The notes: generated by a model not told the origin, from the sequence alone. DNA of 64,000 nucleotides from Arenicellales bacterium (GCA_028284225.1 JANQSD010000021.1:1-64000); one strand, 5' to 3'; positions 26,553 to 34,421 are shown, numbered from the stretch's first letter. Numbers and translations: made by a program.

Positions 26553-27411
26553 TAAACAGGTTAAAAGCGTGATGAAGGTCTTACAGGGCCGAGTGATTAA
26601 AAGTGTGGGTACAGCTCGAAATTATGAACAAGCCTATCACCGAATTGGACAGTATTTACAAGATCATCGGCTTGGTAGTCTGCGAAGCATATCAGTGCCT
26701 GTGGCAATTGATTACCTTGAATTAAGAAGTCAGTCAGTTAAACAAAGTACATTAAATCTTGAACGACAAGCCATTCAAGTTCTGATGACTAACGTGTCGC
26801 ATCAATTAGGGTCTGACCAAAAACTACCCACGGTAAGATCAGCTGTTGAAACCGTATTTGCAGGTAGAGCCTATACTGCTGATCAGATTGATTTGATTTG
26901 TGAATCACAATCTAAAATAAATGCCCTGGCTACACGCATTGCTTATGCTGCAGGGTTAAGAGCCCATGAACTCTATACCCTTAGACGAGTGAGTGAACGC
27001 CCTGCTGATCTCAGACCTGTCACTGAGTATAAGTTCAAGGGTAGAGAAGGCATTAAATATACGGTACACGGTAAAGGGGGCTTAATCAGGGAGGTGCTGA
27101 TTCCTAAACAGCTGTCTCAACAATTAGAGTCGTCGCGCCTACACACGCCGCAGTTAATCACGGATAGAAAGGTTCATATTCAGTGCCACTATGACATTAA
27201 TGGGGGTCAACGTTGGTCATCATCATTTACCAAAGCAGCTAAACGAGTATTAGGATGGTCAGAAGGTGCACATGGCGTTCGCCATGCCTATGCCCAGGAA
27301 CGAATGGAGGAACTGCGATCAAAACTGATAGACAGAGATTTAGCACTTGAAACTGTAAGTCAGGAGCTGGGGCATTTCCGGCCCAACGTCACCGAAATTT
27401 ACTTACGGTAA
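26530..27411 (+). CDS. Tyrosine recombinase of the inner module
   Basis: A 293-residue site-specific recombinase with a full catalytic set: Arg144 (GLRAHEL), Lys182 (HGKGG), His248 and Arg251 (HGVR), His282 (LGH) and Tyr291 (EIYLR), the tyrosine lying three residues from the end. Residues 1-100 form the SAM-like core-binding domain (NYEQAYHRIGQYLQDHRLG). It lacks an arm-binding domain, so it resembles XerC/integron-type enzymes more than lambda-like integrases. It is distinct from the island's own integrase at 32966-34000. Confidence 0.82.
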   Translation: MARFASVDKQVKSVMKVLQGRVIKSVGTARNYEQAYHRIGQYLQDHRLGSLRSISVPVAIDYLELRSQSVKQSTLNLERQAIQVLMTNVSHQLGSDQKLPTVRSAVETVFAGRAYTADQIDLICESQSKINALATRIAYAAGLRAHELYTLRRVSERPADLRPVTEYKFKGREGIKYTVHGKGGLIREVLIPKQLSQQLESSRLHTPQLITDRKVHIQCHYDINGGQRWSSSFTKAAKRVLGWSEGAHGVRHAYAQERMEELRSKLIDRDLALETVSQELGHFRPNVTEIYLR

Positions 27412-27526
27412 TCTAATTTAGTTTTATTTGACGCTCAGTCCACAATTTGTTCATTCAGGTTGAGTTGAGCTCTTATGATAATATTGTCTTATGTATTCTT
27501 TTTCTTCAATCGCTGAAATAGTTGAT

Positions 27527-27640
27527 ATGAGTGAACCTCAACTTCAGGGTTTTATTTATATTATGTGGTTATCTTTTGTCGCGATTGGGGCCGCTATGAA
27601 AATCATTTACGATGATTGTAAGCGGGCCAGGAAAGATTAA
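27527..27640 (+). CDS. Small membrane protein, first of a tandem pair
   Basis: A 37-residue protein beginning MSEPQLQGFIYIMWLSFVAI, with one membrane segment and a charged end (YDDCKRARKD). An in-frame ATG at 27491 would extend it by 12 residues. It is clearly a paralogue of the next gene: MSE-x-x-x-Q-x-x-x-Y ... VAIG-A-K ... YDD. Function unknown; candidates are a holin-like or toxin-like peptide or a tiny virion protein. Confidence 0.6.
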   Translation: MSEPQLQGFIYIMWLSFVAIGAAMKIIYDDCKRARKD

Positions 27641-27652
27641 GGAAAAATACTC

Positions 27653-27772
27653 ATGAGTGAAACTGAATTCCAGAGTCTACTTTATCTTGCGTCGTTATCC
27701 ATTGTTGCGATTGGCGTGGCTATAAAAGCGGATTACGATGACAAGCAACGCGATAAACATTTAAAGAAGTAA
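27653..27772 (+). CDS. Small membrane protein, second of a tandem pair
   Basis: A 39-residue protein, MSETEFQSLLYLASLSIVAI and so on, ending YDDKQRDKHLKK. AAGGAAAAATACTC before the ATG gives a good ribosome site. It shares length, start, membrane segment and YDD motif with the previous gene, 12 bases upstream, so the pair arose by duplication and is retained. That both keep the frame and ribosome sites supports real translation. Confidence 0.62.
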   Translation: MSETEFQSLLYLASLSIVAIGVAIKADYDDKQRDKHLKK

Positions 27773-27781
27773 CAAAGTTTA

Positions 27782-27858
27782 CTGATTATTAATCCATATT
27801 TGTTAGTTACGGATGCCGTTAAAACGACTTTTGATAGTCTAGGTAGATTAATAATCAG
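27782..27858. repeat. 13-bp inverted repeat flanking 51 bases
   Basis: CTGATTATTAATC (27782-27794) and its exact reverse complement (27846-27858). They could be binding sites for the inner recombinase or arms of a structured RNA. The repeat sits between the small membrane genes and the convergent regulator gene. Confidence 0.65.
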
Positions 27859-27863
27859 CATTC

Positions 27864-27891
27864 AAAAAGAATAGCGCTTAAGCGCTATTCT
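27864..27891 (-). terminator. Intrinsic terminator of the small regulator gene
   Basis: A 24-bp perfect palindrome (AGAATAGCGCTTAAGCGCTATTCT, quoted in two halves: 27868-27879 and 27880-27891) is followed on the minus strand by TTTTT (27868-27864). It overlaps the stop codon of the gene at 27878-28123. Confidence 0.75.
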
Positions 27892-28123
27892 CCGATTCGT
27901 CTTTAGCCGCTAGAATCTTAGCAACTTTTTTAGTGACAAAATAAATTCGCCTACCGATCTTTCTGCGAGCTTGATTGAATAATCTGGACATCTCATTGTC
28001 TTGTTGCAACGTAATACGTAGGCCATTCTTAGAACGATCAAGTACTTCTGCTAAATTTTCAATGGTCATTAGAACACCATACTTATCATTCAGTTGCTCT
28101 TCAAAATATTTGTTAGAAATCAT
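27878..28123 (-). CDS. Small DNA-binding protein (regulator or excisionase-like)
   Basis: An 81-residue basic protein. GVLMTIENLAEVLDRSKNGL resembles the winged or simple HTH of plasmid and phage excisionase-like proteins, followed by a basic stretch (NQARRKIGRRIYFVTKKVAKIL). TAATGATT-like sequence with GGAGA lies upstream of the ATG. It faces the small membrane genes and ends in its own terminator. Similar small proteins accompany filamentous-phage and plasmid modules; here it is probably the module's regulator. Confidence 0.6.
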   Translation of the reverse strand: MISNKYFEEQLNDKYGVLMTIENLAEVLDRSKNGLRITLQQDNEMSRLFNQARRKIGRRIYFVTKKVAKILAAKDESENSA

Positions 28124-28720
28124 TATTTAATCTCCTTGATTTTCATTTAATTGTTATTCATTGGAATACATACCTGTAGCCAACAAATTAAAGTTTGGGA
28201 AATTAGACTGGCAAGGATTTTGCCAAATATTTGTCAGATCTTTTAAACGTCGCTGTTAAGGTTTAGATTTAGCAACTTGGTAGCTGACAGACCTAATACA
28301 GCCACTATCATCATTGAGAATGTGAAGTTCCTGTAAAAGAGATTTCTATAGACCGGATTTTCAGCAAGCTTCCAATCCGAAGTGCTTGCTCCAATACGCC
28401 GTTGATTATGCGTAGTAAAAACTAACTTAGCTTATTTTTAATTTAATATCAAGGCTGAAGCCCAAAATTATCGAAAGCTATTCTTAGTTATCATTAATTT
28501 GTGAATTTTTGAGATTTCTTGTTTGTGCACTAATGTTTTTAATTATTCCCATTAGTAAAATTGGCCTTACTAACGCGTTTATCCAGTAAAGAATTCTTTA
28601 TTATCAAAGCTTTTACTGAGCCAAGCATTAGCATTTATAATAGTATATATACGATAAAATATGTATTTATTACCATATATATGCTATTATATATTACATT
28701 TAATATAGTATATAGGTGAT
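28124..28720. other. Intergenic region between inner module and mobile mystery genes
   Basis: About 600 bases without a convincing gene. It includes AGCAAGC ... GCTTGCT arms near 28360-28390 and ends in a very AT-rich run with inverted repeats at 28636-28691, the likely promoter and operator of the following gene pair. Confidence 0.6.
28636..28691. promoter_or_regulatory. Likely operator of the mobile mystery gene pair
   Basis: TATAATAGTATATATA (28636-28651) and TATATATGCTATTATA (28676-28691) are inverted copies with one mismatch. A third half-like copy (ATAGTATATAGG) overlaps the ribosome site near 28704-28716. XRE-type regulators commonly bind such sites upstream of their own gene. Confidence 0.5.
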
Positions 28721-28723
28721 ATT

Positions 28724-29191
28724 ATTCGATCACAAGATAGAGCATTAGCTCGTAAAAACCTCGATAAAAAGTTTAAGTCATTGAAAAATGATTTTTCCTT
28801 TGTTCGCCCGCCAAAAGGCTGGATTAAAGCGATCAGAGAAGCTTTGGGCATGACGACTAAGCAATTAGGCTCACGTATTGGTGTTTCCCAATCACGGGCC
28901 TATGACATTGAAAAGGCCGAAGCTAATGGATCGATTACATTAGATTCACTGGAGCGCGCAGCGAATGCATTAGATTGTAAATTAGTCTATACGCTGGTTC
29001 CAAGGAAATCTTTGGAAGAAATGGTTCAGGATCAAGCTCTAAAGATAGCAAAACAGAATATACAATCCATCCACCATACCATGTCTCTTGAAAATCAAAA
29101 TATAGATGAAACAGACGAAAAAGAGCAAGTCGCACAACTTGCAAAACAACTTTCGGAGAGGTCTGGTTCGAATCTATGGAAAGATAATTGA
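28724..29191 (+). CDS. mmyA: Mobile mystery protein A (XRE-family regulator), ATT start likely
   Basis: The protein has an XRE helix-turn-helix (GMTTKQLGSRIGVSQSRAYDIEKAE, then ITLDSLERAANALDCKLVYTLVPR), the layout of mobile mystery protein A, which precedes a Fic gene in many islands. A canonical start (TTG at 28781) would drop the family N-terminus, but the frame is open upstream and encodes RSQDRALARKNLDKKFKSL, which matches that N-terminus. No ATG, GTG or TTG lies there; AGGTGA (28714-28719) points to an ATT at 28721 or 28724. It overlaps the Fic gene by four bases. Its role as autorepressor and antitoxin-like partner is inferred. Confidence 0.75.
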   Translation: MRSQDRALARKNLDKKFKSLKNDFSFVRPPKGWIKAIREALGMTTKQLGSRIGVSQSRAYDIEKAEANGSITLDSLERAANALDCKLVYTLVPRKSLEEMVQDQALKIAKQNIQSIHHTMSLENQNIDETDEKEQVAQLAKQLSERSGSNLWKDN

Positions 29192-29775
29192 ATACGACAG
29201 AAGATAGATTGGATGATGCGGCGACCGAACTTGGGCCTGAAGAACGAGAGGGCCTAATACCATCGTATATCAGTCTAAGAAGTGAACTCAATGAAGCTGA
29301 ACAGGCTAACATCCTTGATGCACAACAATGGGCCTTTTCCAGAAAGCGCGATGTACTAAACGTAAAATTTCTAAATACACTTCACAAAAATATGTTTGGT
29401 AATGTCTGGCGTTGGGCAGGCAGGTTCAGGCGTACAGAAAAAAATATTGGTGTGAGTGCCTACTTGATACCACAAGAATTAAATCAATTATTAGATGATT
29501 GTCGATTTTGGATTGAGCATGATACTTACACCCCTGATGAGATTGCAGCACGTTTTCACCATAAGCTGGTCTATATACATCCCTACCCGAATGGCAATGG
29601 GCGTCATGCTCGCCTGGCAACTGATTTATTACTTACATCCATGGACTACGCCCCGTTCAGTTGGGGAAGAATCAATTTGATAAATGCAGGCGAAACTCGC
29701 AAGCGTTATGTAAATGCCTTACAGGAAGCTGACAAACATAATTATCAGCCATTGATCGAATTCGTTCGAAGCTAA
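29188..29775 (+). CDS. mmyB: Mobile mystery protein B (Fic family)
   Basis: A 195-residue Fic-domain protein. The active-site motif is HPYPNGNGRHAR (about residues 131-142), with the catalytic His; the acidic residue common in the motif (HPFxD/EGNGR) is Asn here, as I recall for this subgroup. Fic enzymes usually transfer AMP to target proteins. The N-terminal part (LGPEEREGLIPSYISLRSELNEAEQANI) may hold an inhibitory helix. It starts within the end of mmyA, so the two are coupled. It is probably a toxin-like enzyme held by the regulator. Confidence 0.85.
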   Translation: MNTTEDRLDDAATELGPEEREGLIPSYISLRSELNEAEQANILDAQQWAFSRKRDVLNVKFLNTLHKNMFGNVWRWAGRFRRTEKNIGVSAYLIPQELNQLLDDCRFWIEHDTYTPDEIAARFHHKLVYIHPYPNGNGRHARLATDLLLTSMDYAPFSWGRINLINAGETRKRYVNALQEADKHNYQPLIEFVRS

Positions 29776-29901
29776 GAAATAAACAACTCAATGTAAGACA
29801 CGCCAACTAAAACTGGAGAGCCTGGAAAAACCGTGTTAACTCCCTTATTGATTTGCTAAAAGTAAATCTTATGAACAGTTGCATAATCCTTTTTACAGCC
29901 T

Positions 29902-31692
29902 CTACCAAGAATCAATTTTAAACAATCTACCTTCTTTACTTTCATCATGGAGAGTTAAAACAACTTCATTTTGATCAAAAATCGCAGAATTAGTTTCTGT
30001 AATTGGCAAGTCCGAATCAATCAAAGTAATAATAGACTGGATCCCCATGTCTGCGTATTGTTTATAGACTTGAACGAGTTTTTCCTTTTTACGATCATCG
30101 AGAGATTCAAATACCCCATCATGAAATACAAAACGCGGGAATTTTTTATCAAGATGACTACGTAGAATTGCTAAATCGAAGGCAATACACAACAACTTAC
30201 GATATGTATGACCAATATCCGCACTGGTTGTTTTTCCTAATTCATCTAGGATTTCAGCCTTAAATTCCAAGTGTCCTTGCTTATTAACTAATACACTCAA
30301 TAGTCCTTTTCTATTGATAACTTCCTCTACGATTTCACTGAAATAGATACGGATATATGAAAAGAAACTCTCATTATTAGAATTCTGCTGATCAACATCC
30401 TGTTCAATTTCAGTTTGCAGACCTGCTAGTTCTTCTGACAAAGATCGAATATCAGCACGTATTTCGTGTAATCGCTCCAAATAACCACGTTGTCGTTCCA
30501 AAGATGTTATATCAGCACGCAGTGTTACTAAATCATCAGATACCGACTTGTATTTTGTAAAGACATCCGTATCACTTAAAAAAGATAAAATTTCAGATCT
30601 TTTTCTTCCCAGAGAATTAAGTTTAGAATTTACTAGTTTTAGTTTGTTATTTGCTTCTTTTAACTCCTCATTAAGGTATGTCTCACGTTCCTCAGTTATT
30701 GCCTTATTAAACTTAATTAATTCTTCAAAATCCTTTTTTATTTGCCCCTGAAAAACTATATTTGCTTCACTAAATATTTCTTGAGCTTCTTCCGGATCAA
30801 ACAAAATTCTATCTTTTTTTAATGCCTTTGAGATTTTCGTTTTGCGATAATTTAATGCATATCTCTCCTTATTTAACTCTGCTATATTTTGATCTATATC
30901 GCCAACCAGCTCTTTAGTTTTTTCTTTATCTCGCCCTCTAAAATCAAAATCATCTAGAAATTTTCGTTTCTCATCTGCCTCTTTTTGCTTTAAAAGTAAA
31001 ATTCCTTCGATTCGACTTAAATCCTCAACCGGCCCAGCTAATTCGTTTCTAATATTTTTCTCTAGATCTTGTTTTTCTTCGATTTCATTTTCTTTTTGGT
31101 AATGTAATGAAATAAGATCGGCATTGAAACCTAAGATATGAGCTATAAATGGTTTCCAATCAGAATGAGCAGATGCGAATCTTCCTAAATGAACAACATC
31201 ACTATAATCATTTTGAGAGCGAAGTTGATATCCCAGACCTTTACGAAATGACCATGGACTCAGTCCCCTCCAATCAAGCAAACTATCCAACATTTCTCGA
31301 GCTTTTTTAAAAGGTAAATTAACATGATCCCACTCCGAATCAGGCAAATTAGTATAGTCTTGATGTTTTGAAGTATGTTTTTTAAAATTAATTTTACTTG
31401 GCTTATCAACCTTACGGCGTAAAGTTAAATAAGATTGATCAAGTAATTCGATCTCCAGAAAAAAAATAAACTCATTAAATTTTTCTGGATATTTAAAAAG
31501 AAAATAGTCTTTATTTCTTCCTTTTAAAAAGCAAAAATCCAACACGCTACCTAAGGTTGTTTTTCCCAAATTGTGCGTATCTCTATCTCTATTTTCCGGC
31601 AAACGAATCTCTGCAATTACTACATTCAGACCATCAGAAAAATTTACTGGATAAAACAAATTCGACTTATTTGTGTACAACCTTGACAACAT
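29902..31692 (-). CDS. ABC-3C system ATPase (DUF2326-like)
   Basis: A 596-residue SMC-like ATPase. A Walker A motif, HNLGKTTLG, is near residue 40; a central coiled coil covers roughly 200-440 (for example ELKEANNKLKLVNSKLNSLG); and FPRFVFHDGVFESLDDRKK near 540 is the Walker B and D-loop region of DUF2326 proteins. It is the last of three co-directional genes, the other two being a middle component and a nuclease-like protein, the makeup of ABC three-component systems predicted to sense and cut foreign DNA. The gap to the middle gene is two bases. Confidence 0.82.
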   Translation of the reverse strand: MLSRLYTNKSNLFYPVNFSDGLNVVIAEIRLPENRDRDTHNLGKTTLGSVLDFCFLKGRNKDYFLFKYPEKFNEFIFFLEIELLDQSYLTLRRKVDKPSKINFKKHTSKHQDYTNLPDSEWDHVNLPFKKAREMLDSLLDWRGLSPWSFRKGLGYQLRSQNDYSDVVHLGRFASAHSDWKPFIAHILGFNADLISLHYQKENEIEEKQDLEKNIRNELAGPVEDLSRIEGILLLKQKEADEKRKFLDDFDFRGRDKEKTKELVGDIDQNIAELNKERYALNYRKTKISKALKKDRILFDPEEAQEIFSEANIVFQGQIKKDFEELIKFNKAITEERETYLNEELKEANNKLKLVNSKLNSLGRKRSEILSFLSDTDVFTKYKSVSDDLVTLRADITSLERQRGYLERLHEIRADIRSLSEELAGLQTEIEQDVDQQNSNNESFFSYIRIYFSEIVEEVINRKGLLSVLVNKQGHLEFKAEILDELGKTTSADIGHTYRKLLCIAFDLAILRSHLDKKFPRFVFHDGVFESLDDRKKEKLVQVYKQYADMGIQSIITLIDSDLPITETNSAIFDQNEVVLTLHDESKEGRLFKIDSW

Positions 31693-31694
31693 CT

Positions 31695-31931
31695 TTAATT
31701 GCCCACGTATTCAAATGAGTCAGTTTTGGATCTATATTCAATTAGACCCAGGATAAATAAAAGATTTATTGCTGAAAGAAACAGAACATCTCCTCCATAT
31801 ACAACTTTTTTTGCATAATCCTGTAGGTTATTAAATTCTTCAATTCGCTTCTCTTTAAGCCTCACTAATAACCTTGTAGAAACAAAGATAACTGTCTGAT
31901 CTGGGTGAGAATGTTTAGTTGGCCTTAACAT
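31695..31931 (-). CDS. ABC-3C middle component
   Basis: A 78-residue protein (MLRPTKHSHPDQTVIFVSTR ... LLFILGLIEYRSKTDSFEYV). Short winged-helix-like middle components of this size bridge the ATPase and effector in ABC-3C systems; the ILGLIEY ending with a short beta pair fits. It shares one base with the upstream gene's stop and lies two bases before the ATPase gene. The call rests mainly on the operon arrangement. Confidence 0.72.
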   Translation of the reverse strand: MLRPTKHSHPDQTVIFVSTRLLVRLKEKRIEEFNNLQDYAKKVVYGGDVLFLSAINLLFILGLIEYRSKTDSFEYVGN

Positions 31932-32881
31932 TAATCTGTTTGTCCAATATCACAATGCCAGTACATATAAAAAATAAAGGCTTTAGTAAGTCTTTTGTGC
32001 TTACGTTGTCTCAAAATTGGGTCCCTCGTGACTAGCAATTTAGATAAATGTTCAATAACTTCATCAAATGTTTGATAGTCTTTCCGTTTCGAAATAATTT
32101 TTAATTCAAATTCATCAATAACAGATTCATACATCTTTAAAAATTCCCGATTTTCGGGAGCTGCTAAAAACTCTCCAATTTGGATCGTTTCCTTTAGATA
32201 TTTATCACGGAATGACTTCGCATATTCCTCACTCATGTTATTAATTTCGTTTTTAGTAGAGTATGGAATTCTTGGAGTTGGAGGATCATCAAGGGTTTCG
32301 GATAACTTGTCTATATTCTTAGAAAATGCTTGGATTACTTCAGAAAGCTCATCAGGACTAACAATTAAGGGAGAATCGATGGGATCAATATCTAAATTTT
32401 CAGCTATATCAGGAAAAGTCTTCATATATATTTCGATTTGCTCCACTCCATACAATTTAACAGACTCAATTGGAATATCACATTTATCTGATAAATGAGC
32501 TTGTATTTCGTTTTCAGTAATCGCGCTCAATCTACGGTTGGAAAACAACATGTAATTATCTAACTGTTTATTCTCACGAAGCTTAACTATACGAGGAATT
32601 TCTTTTTCGATAATTGTGCTTTTACTACTTACACTAAAAAAGTCAGATTCAGCAAAGTTTTTGTTATAACCGTTAGTATGCTTTGCCTGAATAATTGTTG
32701 TACCAGTCCAAGGTTTGTTCTTACTTGGGCAACATTCTGCAGTTCCTATAAATTTTGCATCTCTCCCACCATCAGGCCCTTGAGAAAAACCTTGTACGGT
32801 TACTCCTAACAATTTTTGACAAATAAATATAACTAAATCTTCAAATTGACTTTCACTTAAATCTTCATATGCAAATTTCAT
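31931..32881 (-). CDS. ABC-3C effector with restriction-endonuclease-like domain
   Basis: A 316-residue protein. The first 120 residues have a Mrr-like PD-(D/E)xK fold: FEDLVIFICQKLLG, GPDGGRDAKFIG (the Asp) and TTIIQAKHT (the QxK). A long linker and C-terminal helical domain (YAKSFRDKYLKETIQIGEFL, then LRQRKHKRLTKAFIFYMYWH) would bind the partners. It is first in a compact three-gene operon. DNA cleavage of invaders is the predicted role; the target is unknown. The catalytic residues appear intact. Confidence 0.8.
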   Translation of the reverse strand: MKFAYEDLSESQFEDLVIFICQKLLGVTVQGFSQGPDGGRDAKFIGTAECCPSKNKPWTGTTIIQAKHTNGYNKNFAESDFFSVSSKSTIIEKEIPRIVKLRENKQLDNYMLFSNRRLSAITENEIQAHLSDKCDIPIESVKLYGVEQIEIYMKTFPDIAENLDIDPIDSPLIVSPDELSEVIQAFSKNIDKLSETLDDPPTPRIPYSTKNEINNMSEEYAKSFRDKYLKETIQIGEFLAAPENREFLKMYESVIDEFELKIISKRKDYQTFDEVIEHLSKLLVTRDPILRQRKHKRLTKAFIFYMYWHCDIGQTD

Positions 32882-32965
32882 ACTTGTAATTTATTAATAA
32901 TTTTTTTACTCTGCTTTTTACGTGCCAACTATCAGTATTTAGAACTCCTGATAAAGTAATATTAA

Positions 32966-34000
32966 TCATATTGCCTGTATTTTACTAATTAAATTTTCTG
33001 TTCTTATGTGTGTATAGCGTTTAAGCATCTGCATAGATTTATGGCCGGTGATGGATGCAACTTCCTGATCTGACAGACCAGCTTCAACAAAGCGACTGGT
33101 GGCTTCGTGGCGAAGATCGTGGAACCTTAAATTTTCAATCTCAGCTCGTTGTAGTGCTTCCGCCCACAGGCGGTTAATAGTATAGGGTCTGCGTTTTCCG
33201 TCTCTACCGGGTTCACCGAAAAATAGTAAATCAGAATCGATGGGTCTAACCGGATGGTCCATCACTTGTCTGAACACTTCCTTGGCTTTGTTGGTGAGCG
33301 GGACAGTCCGCACTTCGTTATTTTTGGTGTCGGGCAAAAAGACGGTACTTCGCTCCAGGTTCACCTGATTCCTTTTTAGTGAAATAATCTCACCATGGCG
33401 CATAGCCGTGTAAAGTGCTATGCGAACTATCCAGCCGAGAAATGGGTTGCTGTGCTGATCGCAGGCTTCTAACAGTCGGTCTTCCTCGTCACCTATCAGA
33501 CGGCGATTTCTTCCTTCTGCAGGACTGGGTTTTCTGACGTTGAGCACTGGATTGGCAATCAAACCCAACCGCCACTCCTGGATAGCGACTGTGAATAAGT
33601 GGCTGAGCAGTGCCAGCTCAAGTCGGATTGTCGTGGCGCTCTTTCCTTCCTCGATACGCTTGTCACGATACCTGGCGATGATTTCTGTATTCAGTGCGGC
33701 CAGGCTATAGCTACCCAGTTCCTCCTTCAATTTTTTGGCCCGGAAATGTTCGGAACTTTGCGTTTTCGGCTTTTTGGTTGGTGTGACCTCTTTCAGGTAA
33801 CGATTTAGGGCCTGGTTCAAGGTGAGTTTTTCCGAGCGGCTTCTGGGAACGAATATTCCCCGGATGATTTCATCTTCTGTGGTGCGTGCCCAGTTCTCGG
33901 CATCTCGCTTGACCCGAAAGGTTTTGGATACTTTGGGCCAGCCCTGACGACGGATAATCGCTCTCCATTTGCCGGAGTTGGTCTTGGTTATGGTGGCCAT
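32966..34000 (-). CDS. int: Island tyrosine integrase
   Basis: A 344-residue integrase of the phage type. An N-terminal arm-binding part (TNSGKWRAIIRRQGWPKVSKTF) comes before the core-binding domain (about 58-150) and the catalytic set Arg201 (TAMRHGE), Lys226, His294-Arg297 (HDLR), His320 (TGHKS) and Tyr329 (KRYTH). The start at 34000 is chosen because AAGGAAAG lies five bases before it; a longer frame to 34045 would run through the putative arm site. It sits 122 bases from the attachment repeat in the tRNA, so it is the enzyme that inserted this island. Confidence 0.92.
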   Translation of the reverse strand: MATITKTNSGKWRAIIRRQGWPKVSKTFRVKRDAENWARTTEDEIIRGIFVPRSRSEKLTLNQALNRYLKEVTPTKKPKTQSSEHFRAKKLKEELGSYSLAALNTEIIARYRDKRIEEGKSATTIRLELALLSHLFTVAIQEWRLGLIANPVLNVRKPSPAEGRNRRLIGDEEDRLLEACDQHSNPFLGWIVRIALYTAMRHGEIISLKRNQVNLERSTVFLPDTKNNEVRTVPLTNKAKEVFRQVMDHPVRPIDSDLLFFGEPGRDGKRRPYTINRLWAEALQRAEIENLRFHDLRHEATSRFVEAGLSDQEVASITGHKSMQMLKRYTHIRTENLISKIQAI

Positions 34001-34027
34001 GTTATCTTTCCTTAGCGATTTTTTATT

Positions 34028-34043
34028 GTACCCTTTTTGTACC
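34028..34043 (+). promoter_or_regulatory. Possible integrase arm site (right)
   Basis: GTACCCTTTTTGTACC, one base different from the copy at 21211-21226, lies just upstream of the integrase gene and may also overlap its promoter. Confidence 0.5.
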
Positions 34044-34121
34044 AAAAATGGAAATCTAGGAAAAATTGGAGGACCAGGAAAGAGAGAATGTTATTTAAAT
34101 AATTGTTTTTATTATCTAAAT

Positions 34122-34168
34122 TTGGTGGGCCCGGTAGGACTTGAACCTACGACCAATGGATTATGAGT
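34122..34168 (-). repeat. Right attachment site within the tRNA gene
   Basis: The 47-base identity with 21042-21088 covers the tRNA 3' half. The tRNA gene is complete at this junction. Confidence 0.92.
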
Positions 34169-34199
34169 CCACTGCTCTAACCAACTGAGCTACAGGCCC
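34123..34199 (-). tRNA. tRNA with anticodon CAT (Ile2 or elongator Met)
   Basis: A 77-base cloverleaf on the minus strand: acceptor GGGCCTG/CGGGCCC with a G-T pair, D-arm GCTCAGTTGGTTAGAGC, anticodon arm GTGGA-CTCATAA-TCCAT, T-arm GTAGG-TTCAAGT-CCTAC, discriminator A and an encoded CCA. The CAT anticodon could be elongator Met or the lysidine-modified Ile2; the GGTCG variable region and TTCAAGTCC T-loop look closer to Ile2. It is the integration target of the island. It lies downstream of rpoD on the same strand. Confidence 0.92.
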
Positions 34200-34384
34200 A
34201 ACATTTTATTTTGCCCCTTGGGAGAGGGCTAATTCTAAATCAGCAGCCTTGGGGCTGCACTGTTCTAATCTTGTGCTTATTACACCATTTCATTGGTGCT
34301 CAACATCTGTGTTCTGCTTTGCAGAACTGTTTTTTTACTGGATACCCAATCTTGGTCAGACATGATGATCTGGAAAGTTTGACA

Positions 34385-34419
34385 GATTGCCACGTCGCCT
34401 ACGGCTCCTCGCAATGACG
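34385..34419. repeat. Dispersed intergenic repeat
   Basis: GATTGCCACGTCGCC followed by TACGGCTCCTCGCAATGACG has the form of a repeat seen between genes in several gammaproteobacteria. It lies just after rpoD. Confidence 0.5.
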
Positions 34420-34421
34420 TT

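Larger units (their letters stand above)
21042..34168. mobile_element. 13.1-kb integrative island in a tRNA gene
   Basis: The island is bounded by 47-bp direct repeats, one of which lies within the intact tRNA gene. A complete tyrosine integrase gene lies just inside the right end, reading inwards. No relaxase or secretion genes are present inside, so it is not self-transmissible. Cargo: membrane protein, sugar dehydrogenase with SIR2-like partner, DinB-like protein, a nested integrase module, mobile mystery proteins A and B, and an ABC-3C cassette. Confidence 0.88.

Noticed and set aside
34311-34335. Forward-strand terminator (GTTCTGC-TTT-GCAGAAC then T-run)
   Set aside because: The hairpin is real, but no forward gene ends there and the flanking genes are on the minus strand, so a functional terminator is not claimed.
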